Below are positions 1 through 6,016 of a stretch of 12,441 bases of DNA, piece after piece. The notes beneath the pieces were generated by a model. It was not told the origin of the DNA and made no database searches. It was given only the letters and a program-made list of their open reading frames with translations. The translations under genes were made by a program, and so were the position numbers. Position 1 is the stretch's first letter; each line of letters opens with the position of its first letter. Origin of the DNA: an uncultured Lachnospiraceae bacterium. Lineage in GTDB: Bacteria > Bacillota > Clostridia > Lachnospirales > Lachnospiraceae. Where the stretch lies: NCBI GenBank assembly GCA_910578085.1, contig CAJTPM010000066.1, positions 1-12,441 of the forward strand, given 5' to 3'.

Positions 1-10
1 TAACTATAAA

Positions 11-30
11 TTCCTTGATTTTTTAAGGAA
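11..30. repeat. Small palindrome beside the dndD break
   Basis: Inverted repeat TTCCTT-(8 nt)-AAGGAA, only a few bases beyond the point where dndD homology ends (about 33-45). A subterminal hairpin just inside an insertion boundary is known for IS200/IS605-type single-strand transposons, so it could mark the end of an element lying mostly to the left of the window. It is short and AT-rich and could also be chance or a minor terminator. No transposase sequence is visible to support the mobile-element reading. Confidence 0.3.
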
Positions 31-32
31 AA

Positions 33-491
33 TCACTTGACAATATAGGGAGGAATTATTTGAAAAAAGAAACTTTCAAAATCACTTTTTTCTGTTTCTG
101 AAACAAATTCTCCATCTTTCGATAATTTAAAGTTTTCAAATACTTTCTTTCCTTTGATTTTCCAACCTCTATCAAACTTATATATATGATTGTCCTTTCC
201 ATCATCTAAAAGTAACTCAATACTAACTTCTGCCTCACCATTTTGAAGCTTCTCATTTGTATTTATAATTTTTACTATTTCCTCATAATATTTCGAATTA
301 TTAGCTTCATATCCATATGCAACACATCCATACAAACAGATTTTAATAGCACTGAAAAGAGTTGTCTTTCCTGCACCATTTTTCCCCCCTATTAGTACCA
401 TTCTCTTTGTTTTATCACTAATATCAAAATTAATTACATTCTCGCCAATATAGGGGCCTATATTTTTTATTTTTATAGTTTTAATTTTCAT
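33..491 (-). pseudogene. dndD: DndD N-terminal fragment (SMC/RecF-like ATPase)
   Basis: DndD is the ATPase of the DNA phosphorothioation machinery; it works with DndC and DndE to put sulfur into the DNA backbone. This 152-residue piece starts like the family: a beta-strand opening (MKIKTIKIKNIGPY) and a Walker A P-loop GGKNGAGKTT at residues 35-44. It then runs to FQIIPPYIVK and stops at TGA. Full-length DndD is roughly 650-700 residues, and the family normally continues straight into an aromatic segment with an FDGE-type motif. None of the three frames in the remaining 32 bases gives that motif, so the gene is truncated by insertion or rearrangement, not by a simple nonsense change. The coiled coil, signature motif and Walker B are missing. 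The start is well supported: ATG overlaps the end of dndC by 11 nt and has AAGGAG 9 nt upstream. The fragment should be inactive unless the rest is restored by excision of an inserted element. Confidence 0.85.
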
Positions 492-1881
492 TGTTAATTA
501 CTCCTTCGATAGCACCATAATGCAGCCATCCCTGATTAATAATCTGATCAAATGATTTTTGCATTTTATTACTTCTTGTAATATGCTTGTTCATATCAAC
601 AGATACAATGAGCTTTGTTATCAATTCTACAGGAATATTATGCTTATCAGAAACTTCTCTTATCACTGTAATTGCTTCATTATCAAATCGAGGTACTTTA
701 TATTCATCCCAAGGCAATTTCTTTCCTTTTACTTTAAAATAAGTATCTACTAAAGTCCTACAAGTAAGATCTCCTTCTTCATCCCACATTTTATCAATTA
801 CCTTTAGTTCTACCTCAGTTATCAATTCTAGTCCTGTCTCGTTTTCTAATTCCAATAATTCTTCAAGGATTATCTGTCTAGCTTCTAAAGTAAATGGTCC
901 CATTCCAAAACTCCCATCTGACTTTTTATATACAGAACCATTTCTGCGTTTGGTATCCCTCAATCCTCTATCCTCTCTCATTTCCAATAATCTATTTCTA
1001 AAATTTCTAAGTAATGTAAGCATTTCTACTTCTTTTTTATCCTTAGAATTGTTAATAAAATTTTGAAGCGATTTATCCTCCTTAACCATTGTGCAGCACC
1101 AACAGCCAAAACGCGAATTACCCGTTACAGGAATTTTGTCTCTATCAATTTCACCTAAGACACTTTTTTCTTCTCCTAAATTCTCCCCCTGATATAAATT
1201 AAAAAGATATTTCATATCAGATCCCCAGGGACTTTTACAATCCCCTTTTAATAAGAATTCCCAAACCAATTCATTAGGGATCTCTGTAATAGGATTATAT
1301 ACATACGCATTGGCTATATCGTTATGCATATTTAATAGTTTGCCCTCAATTTCACGAGCACTTATTGTTTTTAAGCGACTAAGGCTCTCTCCTTTTCTAA
1401 CACCAAGCAAAATGATAATTTCTCCGCTCTCTTTTATTCTTTCATTAACAAACTTGTTCATAGGATTAATCTTCAAACGTTCGGTACACCACCTAAATCC
1501 AGGAGGTTCAGGTGTCGGGTATCCTAGCCCTATTACCCTACTCCAAAATGTCTGTTCAGCTTCTGGATATATAATTTCTGCTTGCATATTTATATTATCT
1601 CTTTTTGCGGCCTTGTTAATACTATCGGAAGAAGAATGCATATAATTCTTTACAATGGGATTTTCGACCATAGTATCGGATGTTATTACATATACCTTTT
1701 TGTTTAATACACCTCCTGCATCTCTTAATCGTTTCATAGCCTCATATACGAGACTCACTAATAAAGTGGAGTCTTTCCCGCCACTATATCCGATAAGCCA
1801 AGGGCGTGTATCATGATTATACACAATCATTATTTCTTTAATTATATCTTCAAACGCCTGAAATTTACCATTGTATACCAT
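481..1881 (-). CDS. dndC: DNA phosphorothioation sulfurtransferase DndC
   Basis: DndC is an ATP-pyrophosphatase of the PAPS-reductase-like fold that receives sulfur from the cysteine desulfurase DndA (or IscS) and, with DndD and DndE, takes part in replacing a non-bridging phosphate oxygen by sulfur. The PP-loop SGGKDST is at residues 33-39. RWCTERLK (130-137) and FGCWCC (258-263) supply cysteines of the kind that hold the family's 4Fe-4S cluster. A LLGVRKGES segment (158-166) is also typical. Its 466 residues fit the family. The start is 7 nt after dndB, with AAAGGA about 10 nt upstream; its 3' end overlaps dndD by 11 nt, so the genes are probably translationally coupled. The gene looks intact and is much more AT-rich than the sugar operon to the right, consistent with horizontal acquisition. 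DndC alone cannot modify DNA; the neighbouring dndD is broken. Confidence 0.93.
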   Translation of the reverse strand: MVYNGKFQAFEDIIKEIMIVYNHDTRPWLIGYSGGKDSTLLVSLVYEAMKRLRDAGGVLNKKVYVITSDTMVENPIVKNYMHSSSDSINKAAKRDNINMQAEIIYPEAEQTFWSRVIGLGYPTPEPPGFRWCTERLKINPMNKFVNERIKESGEIIILLGVRKGESLSRLKTISAREIEGKLLNMHNDIANAYVYNPITEIPNELVWEFLLKGDCKSPWGSDMKYLFNLYQGENLGEEKSVLGEIDRDKIPVTGNSRFGCWCCTMVKEDKSLQNFINNSKDKKEVEMLTLLRNFRNRLLEMREDRGLRDTKRRNGSVYKKSDGSFGMGPFTLEARQIILEELLELENETGLELITEVELKVIDKMWDEEGDLTCRTLVDTYFKVKGKKLPWDEYKVPRFDNEAITVIREVSDKHNIPVELITKLIVSVDMNKHITRSNKMQKSFDQIINQGWLHYGAIEGVINNEN

Positions 1882-1888
1882 TTATATC

Positions 1889-2950
1889 TCATCCTTTCAT
1901 AATCAATTCTTTCTTTCGTTCTTCGTCACCAATAGGCAATGAAAGAAGTCTTTTTATCTGAACATAAGTTAGAAATATTCCTTGTTCATTTCTATTAATC
2001 TTTCCATTAGGTTTTATTGCCCTATTCATCCAGCACTCTTCATTATTTCTTAACCAATCAATCTTCCTAAGTCCAGCTAATGCTAAATCGACATTTATTT
2101 CGGGATGTTGACAAATATATTCACACAATCTACCTAATGCAAGAATGATTAATCCTTGAGTTGTAATATAATCTTCTCGCAAACTCTTTTTGCTTAATTC
2201 TCCTTTGTTCATTTCATTCCATTCTTTCATATTAACTACTACATTTTTCCAAAAATTAAGTATAAAAGTTTCTGCCTTATTATCATCTCCTATAATTTTC
2301 ACAATCCTTTTATTCGCTGTGTAAAATGTATTTAGTGTAAATAAATTAGACGAAAATTTGCTTAAGTTATCCTTTTCCTTATCTGTATATTTTCTCAAAA
2401 AATCAATTGAGTTAACTATATTTTTTGTAATAATCGCTACTCTATCTTTTGATTCATACAACGTATTTAAAGATTTAGAAGTTGTCACTGCATGCTTATT
2501 CAAATCCGTAAACATTTGTTGACTCGCAACCAACCCTTTATCCTGGTATATTACAATAGATATTGTTTCGCTCTTTAATGTTTCATCTTCTGCAATTGCT
2601 GCTTCAATCGCCGCCTTTCGGTGTTGCCCATCATTGATTAAAAAAGAGGCATCCATATCGATTTCAAGCAATCCTGTGTTTGAATCAGTACAGGACTGTA
2701 CAAAGTTCATATTACCATCCACAGAAGCAGCAAGTGCAGAAAAGACATAGGATTCCCTATTATCTAAAATATAGTCTCTTATTTCAGGAATCCTTAACTC
2801 ATTTAGCTTTCGCTGTGCTCTATGCTCTGGTGCAACATCATTATTGTCACTGGAAAATATTCTTCCTAATAACCCCAACGGAACCATGCATATATAATAT
2901 ACCTTACCTGCCTGTATACCTTTAACTGCCGGAAACTGATACTTTAACAT
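1889..2950 (-). CDS. dndB: DNA sulfur modification regulator DndB (DGQHR protein)
   Basis: DndB is not needed for phosphorothioate synthesis. In characterised systems it lowers modification and represses the dnd operon by binding the promoter region. The hallmark DGQHR motif is at residues 107-111, preceded by hydrophobic FLIN, and a MFTDLNKHAVTTSKSLN stretch (146-162) matches the conserved second block of the DGQHR/DndB family. Its 353 residues are about normal and no frameshift is seen. The chosen ATG at 2950 has GGAG about 6 nt upstream and lies about 30 nt after the predicted transcription start of a near-consensus promoter. It is the first gene of dndB-dndC-dndD, the usual order. Composition is AT-rich like dndC. 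Autoregulation is an inference from the family and from the palindrome over the -10 box. Confidence 0.9.
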   Translation of the reverse strand: MLKYQFPAVKGIQAGKVYYICMVPLGLLGRIFSSDNNDVAPEHRAQRKLNELRIPEIRDYILDNRESYVFSALAASVDGNMNFVQSCTDSNTGLLEIDMDASFLINDGQHRKAAIEAAIAEDETLKSETISIVIYQDKGLVASQQMFTDLNKHAVTTSKSLNTLYESKDRVAIITKNIVNSIDFLRKYTDKEKDNLSKFSSNLFTLNTFYTANKRIVKIIGDDNKAETFILNFWKNVVVNMKEWNEMNKGELSKKSLREDYITTQGLIILALGRLCEYICQHPEINVDLALAGLRKIDWLRNNEECWMNRAIKPNGKINRNEQGIFLTYVQIKRLLSLPIGDEERKKELIMKG

Positions 2951-2977
2951 GTTCTATCTCCATTACTCTATTTTTAC

Positions 2978-2993
2978 ATATACTTAAGTATAT
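2978..2993. promoter_or_regulatory. Palindromic operator candidate over the dnd -10 box
   Basis: A perfect 16-bp palindrome, ATATACTTAAGTATAT, covers the -10 hexamer of the dnd promoter and the expected start site. On the minus strand it is preceded by a related half-site (TACTTACGTATA next to TACTTAAGTATA), giving two near-identical 12-bp units in direct repeat. A site in this position would block RNA polymerase when bound. DndB itself is the obvious candidate ligand, since characterised DndB proteins bind dnd promoters, but a foreign repressor is equally possible. Confidence 0.55.
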
Positions 2994-3015
2994 ACGTAAG
3001 TAGCATCCATGTCAA
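2987..3015 (-). promoter_or_regulatory. sigma-A type promoter of the dnd operon
   Basis: Minus-strand TTGACA (3010-3015), a 17-nt spacer and TATACT (2987-2992): the -35 is perfect and the -10 has five of six consensus bases. Transcription would start near 2980, giving a leader of about 30 nt with GGAG at 2958-2961 in front of dndB. This is the strongest promoter I can see in the window. The remaining AT-rich spacer to about 3190 shows no further gene. Confidence 0.8.
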
Positions 3016-3199
3016 TCAATTCATACACCACTTATCAAGACTCCGACCATGTTGATATAATTCCAAATTTTGGTTATATAAATTTTACTAATGCTCCTAT
3101 CAACAAATAAGCAAGTATAAAATAAATTCTAGTTGAGGTTGGAAAAATGCAAAAATTACCATGATAAGTTGAAATGTTCTAATCCGGCTAAAGACTCAG

Positions 3200-3385
3200 C
3201 AGTGAATCCCCTCGCACCAGAAAACCCCTTACCAAGGCGAAAAGGGCGATATCTGCACCGGATCCGAATGCAAGATGGAAGTCCGCTGCCCCATCGAAAA
3301 GATAGACGAGGCGATGTGGCTCATCCAAAAGATACATCCCTACAAGGAACCGTTGATCAACATAGTTCCCCTGTGTACCTTTTGA
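3200..3385 (+). pseudogene. CutA/NIF3-like 'HPYEEP' protein remnant
   Basis: Reading the plus strand from about 3230 to the TGA at 3383-3385 gives a C-terminus with YQGEKGDICTGSECKMEVRC followed by IHPYKEPLINIVPL. The HPY-x-EP block is a hallmark of the CutA1/YqfO C-terminal (dimeric alpha-beta) fold found in small conserved proteins of Clostridia. Just upstream a plausible continuation (PLAPENP) lies in a different frame, so there is a frameshift near 3225-3230. No start or N-terminal half can be found, and the sequence becomes AT-rich and unrelated to the left of about 3190. It therefore appears to be the 3' end of a host gene cut off at the edge of the dnd segment. It converges on the GH1 pseudogene, with 5 nt between the two stops. 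Family assignment rests on a short motif. Confidence 0.5.
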
Positions 3386-3390
3386 TTTTT

Positions 3391-4400
3391 TTAACTTAAA
3401 TGCTCCTCATTACTGCGAATCACTTCCCTGTACCAGTCAAAGCTCTGTTTCTTCATCCTCTTCATCGTACCGTTCCCATCGCCATCCATATAAATGAATC
3501 CGTACCTCTTCGGCATCTGCGACGTGGACGCGCTGACGCTGTCGATGCAGCCCCACGGTGTAAAGCCGAACAGCTCCACGCCGTCCTCGACCGCTTCTCT
3601 CATCTGAAGTATATGATCCCTCAAATACTCGATCCGGTAAGTATCCCTGATGCTGCCGTCCTCTTCGACGACATCCTTTGCGCCCAGACCGTTCTCCTCA
3701 ATAAATAACGGCTTCTGCTAACGGTCATAGAGCTGATTCAGGGCAATGCGCAGTTCCTTTGCATCGATCTGCCAGCCCCATTCGCTGGTCTCCAGATACA
3801 GGTTTTTCACGCCCTTTATCAGCAGATTTCCGCTTACCCTGTCATAATTTTCCGGGTGGGCGCTGGCTGCTGTGGACATGTAGTAACTGAAGGACACATA
3901 ATCTGCGGGATAACTTCTCAGGATTTCCTCATCGCCGGCTTCCGTCCTTAACTCCACGCCCAGTTCCTTAAACCATCTGGCCGTGTAAGCCGAGTAATAT
4001 CCTCTCACCTGCACATCGCTGAAAAACAGCGTTTCGCGCTGCAGCTCCAGAGTTTTCAGCACATCATCTGGATTACAGCTGTAGGGGATCGGCATCTGGT
4101 AGCTGATCATACAGCCCATCTGGGCCCCCGGTATCATCTCATGGCACAGCTTTGTGGTAAGATCCCCTGCCACAAACTGGTGGTGAGCCGCCTGAAATTC
4201 GTCCTGTGCCAGATAATCGTTACCTTCCTCGATGATCCCCGCACTTATAAACGGGTGTCTGATAATACTGTTGATCTCGTTAAAGCTCATCCAGTATTTT
4301 ACTTTCTTTCCGCATCGCTCAAACAAACATCTGGTTCTCAAAAATTCTTCCTGGCAAAATAATTGCAGACACAATTGATAACTTCTGCCACTTTCCATCG
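3391..4400 (-). pseudogene. GH1 6-phospho-beta-glucosidase pseudogene
   Basis: Family GH1 enzymes of this type hydrolyse phosphorylated beta-glucosides imported by PTS transporters. The acid/base motif is seen as KVKYWMSFNEINS near 4290, the nucleophile segment as KPLFIEENGLGAKD just below 3718, and the C-terminal TPWGCID-VSAST...KRYGFIY block is textbook. The gene is dead in at least three ways. A TAG at 3718-3720 replaces the tyrosine expected in YDR-Y-QKPLF, with the reading frame otherwise continuous on both sides. Around 4330-4350 homology jumps frame: W-KVAEVINCVCNYFAR is in a second frame, then LFERCGKKVKYW in the first. Everything before the GGW-type tryptophan at about 4397, roughly the first 130-140 residues, is missing and replaced by AT-rich DNA. 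The surviving part is GC-rich like the sugar operon. It is probably a former neighbour of that operon or an unrelated decayed gene; no PTS gene is nearby. Confidence 0.88.
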
Positions 4401-4437
4401 CTTTATTTTTAATCTTACAAGCACCGAACTCGCCATG

Positions 4438-4628
4438 TCACGCATTTAGCATTATCTCCATCAATTCGCTAACCTTCTTATATACTCTCATTTCCTTTGC
4501 ATACTTTGACAAATTGCCCAAATTTTTTTATCATCTGCGACATATGCATTTACTGCCTTATTAAACATTTCATTATCCGTTTTAGTTTTATATAACAAAT
4601 CAACAACATTTTTTTTAATTATTTTCAT
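4438..4628 (-). other. Tiny AT-rich ORF pair of unknown function
   Basis: In the AT-rich patch between the GH1 remnant and the HAD gene, one ORF runs from ATG at 4628 to TGA at 4488 (46 residues, starting MKIIKKNVVDLLYKTKTDNE). A second runs from ATG at 4491 to TGA at 4438 (17 residues, MRVYKKVSELMEIMLNA). They overlap by ATGA, and joined by a one-base shift they would give a coherent, charged, helical protein of about 63 residues. I do not recognise a family. No convincing ribosome binding site precedes the first ATG, so this is more likely a frameshifted fragment of a small foreign gene than two coupled genes. The composition resembles the dnd segment, not the flanking sugar genes. The rest of 4400-4698 shows nothing else convincing. 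Confidence 0.3.
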
Positions 4629-4653
4629 AAAAATTATATTATTAGAACAACTA

Positions 4654-4699
4654 CCCTTTGACTATTATAAAACAAAAGGGATACCGGAAGTCTCCTTCC
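4654..4699 (-). terminator. Weak stem-loops after the HAD gene
   Basis: Two small inverted repeats follow the HAD stop codon: GGAAG-TCTC-CTTCC (4686-4699) and CCCTTTG...CAAAAGGG (4654-4680). Neither has a clean GC-rich stem followed by a run of T on the minus strand, so they are at best a weak end of the sugar operon transcript. The position at the operon end is the main argument. Confidence 0.25.
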
Positions 4700-5742
4700 T
4701 AGTACCCCTGCTCTCTCAAAAAGTGTAAAAACCGCTCTACACCGCCGCCTGATTTTTCCACCCTCTCCGGCCTTTCTCCTCCCACATCAGAAACATCGAA
4801 AAAATCCCCTCCCTTTGTCTTCTCCGTTATCATAAAGCTGTCGCTCCCGTAGATTCCTTCTTCCGCCCCCACAAATTCATCTCCCCAAAAGGCACAATCT
4901 TCCTCCCTAAGTTCCGCTCCCTTTCTTTCCTCTTCCTCCGTTCTCTGCTCTACTCCCTTCCTCTCTTCTCCTGATCTCTGCTCCTCTTCCTTCCTCTCTT
5001 CTTCTCCTGTTCTCTGCTCTTCTCCTTTCTTCCCCTCTTCTTCCTTCCTCATCTCTCCGGATTCTTCTTTCACCCACAGATCTTCCCGTATCTTCTCAAA
5101 TATGACATCCACATTATCGCTCTTGGAGCTGATCCCCACTTCCAGATACTTGGCATCACAGGTGGGTTTCACCTCCAGCCCATACTCCCTGCCGATACAG
5201 ACCGCAATCTCCATCAGCCCTTTCAGCCCTTCCGTCATCCCATGCCGCCTGAAACTTTCCCTTAACATCTCCAGCTCATTTTCCTGCATGAACAGATTAT
5301 CTCCCCGCAGCGCTTCCGGCATCAGATCAATCTTGCAGTAATTCGGCCTGCTGAACACGATATCCGTATCAAAATCATACTGTTTTTTTAGTGTTATATG
5401 TATCTCAAAACAGATCCGGTGAATCTTTTCAAGACACGCTGCATCCGGCAGCATATCCCGGAACACATAAGGGTTCCCGTCCCGGAACGCATAGTTGAAC
5501 GCCCCCCTGCCCAGTCCGAGATACAGATGATCCAGTTCCTCCGCCGTAAAATACCTGCCGATCTCTCCGCCCGCTATATTTTCCATCGTAGTCCCGCTGA
5601 CGATCACCAGTTTGATTCCCTGCTTCAATAACGGCTTCATGGCCGCCACCGCCTCTTCCACAGGCGCCTTCCGGGACAACACCGCCGTACCGTCCCAATC
5701 AAAAAATATTGCTCTGTATTTCTTATCGTTCTTCATTGTCAT
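4699..5742 (-). CDS. HAD-superfamily phosphatase, Cof/MPGP-like, with charged repeat insert
   Basis: This is a cytoplasmic HAD hydrolase, presumably dephosphorylating a sugar phosphate. Motif I is FFDWDGTA (13-20, nucleophile D15, acid D17), motif II is VIVSGTT (46-52, S49), a motif III lysine lies in GISSKSDNVDVI (about K207), and motif IV is FWGDEFVGAEEG (285-296). This arrangement fits the Cof/phosphosugar phosphatase branch and not the classical beta-phosphoglucomutase that often accompanies GH65. Between motifs III and IV sits a Glu/Lys/Arg-rich stretch (about 225-282) with 12-residue repeats, unlike any catalytic part of the family; it is probably a surface loop. Two starts are possible: ATG 5742 is only 2 nt from GGAGG, while ATG 5736 (MKNDKKYRAIFF) has it at 8 nt and is the better choice. 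It is the last gene of the operon, 274 nt after GH65. Substrate unknown. Confidence 0.8.
   Translation of the reverse strand: MTMKNDKKYRAIFFDWDGTAVLSRKAPVEEAVAAMKPLLKQGIKLVIVSGTTMENIAGGEIGRYFTAEELDHLYLGLGRGAFNYAFRDGNPYVFRDMLPDAACLEKIHRICFEIHITLKKQYDFDTDIVFSRPNYCKIDLMPEALRGDNLFMQENELEMLRESFRRHGMTEGLKGLMEIAVCIGREYGLEVKPTCDAKYLEVGISSKSDNVDVIFEKIREDLWVKEESGEMRKEEEGKKGEEQRTGEEERKEEEQRSGEERKGVEQRTEEEERKGAELREEDCAFWGDEFVGAEEGIYGSDSFMITEKTKGGDFFDVSDVGGERPERVEKSGGGVERFLHFLREQGY
4897..5028 (-). repeat. Intragenic 33-36 bp repeats in the HAD gene
   Basis: The encoded protein shows units KGEEQRTGEEER, KEEEQRSGEER, KGVEQRTEEEER and a partial KGAELREED (residues 239-282). They are 12, 11, 12 and 9 residues long and keep the reading frame. 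The DNA is almost pure purine on the coding strand. Such an array can change copy number by slippage without destroying the frame, because each unit is a multiple of three. Confidence 0.85.
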
Positions 5743-6016
5743 TTCCTCCCACCTTCACTTCCTCTCATGCAACTTCATGCCATCCCACATTTTCCCACCT
5801 TATTCCGTCTTCCTTCCACTTCGCCCCATTCCTGCTTTCTTTCCTCCCATCCTGTCCCACGTCTTCTCCCCCTATCCCATATCTTCCCACCTTATCCTAT
5901 CCTCCTTCCACTTCATCCTATCCCTGCTTTCCTTCCTCCCACCCCGTTCCGTCTTCCTTCCACTCCATCCCCACTTTCCCTTCCCTCATCACTACACCAT
6001 TTTTCTACTCTTCCTC
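5743..6016. repeat. Polypurine/polypyrimidine spacer with 92-bp tandem repeat
   Basis: The 274 nt between GH65 and the HAD gene hold no gene. The plus strand is overwhelmingly C and T. An imperfect tandem repeat with a 92-bp period is visible: a block starting TTCCCACCTTAT at 5792 recurs at 5884, sharing CCTTCCACTTC and CTGCTTTC-TTCCTCCCA segments in the same order. An exact 18-bp piece, TTCCGTCTTCCTTCCACT, occurs at 5803-5820 and again at 5947-5964. The minus (transcribed-sense) strand is therefore a purine-rich leader before HAD, ending in its GGGAGG ribosome binding site. No terminator is seen in it. Confidence 0.8.

Noticed and set aside
1..45. Group II intron 5' end as the cause of the dndD break
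   Set aside because: The sequence following the dndD break lacks the GUGYG-type intron start; no intron structure can be seen in 32 bases.
3133..3399. 88-residue plus-strand open frame as an intact small gene
   Set aside because: Its sense is lost after about 3225; the recognisable CutA-like C-terminus lies in another frame, so it is a frameshifted remnant and not a real protein.
3718..3720. In-frame TAG in the GH1 gene as a recoded (pyrrolysine or read-through) codon
   Set aside because: The position is an ordinary tyrosine in the family, and the same gene also has a frameshift and lacks its N-terminus, so plain decay is the simpler explanation.
5930..6000. G-quadruplex on the purine strand of the spacer
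   Set aside because: There are three close runs of three or more G but the fourth is more than 20 nt away, so a stable three-layer quadruplex is not well supported.
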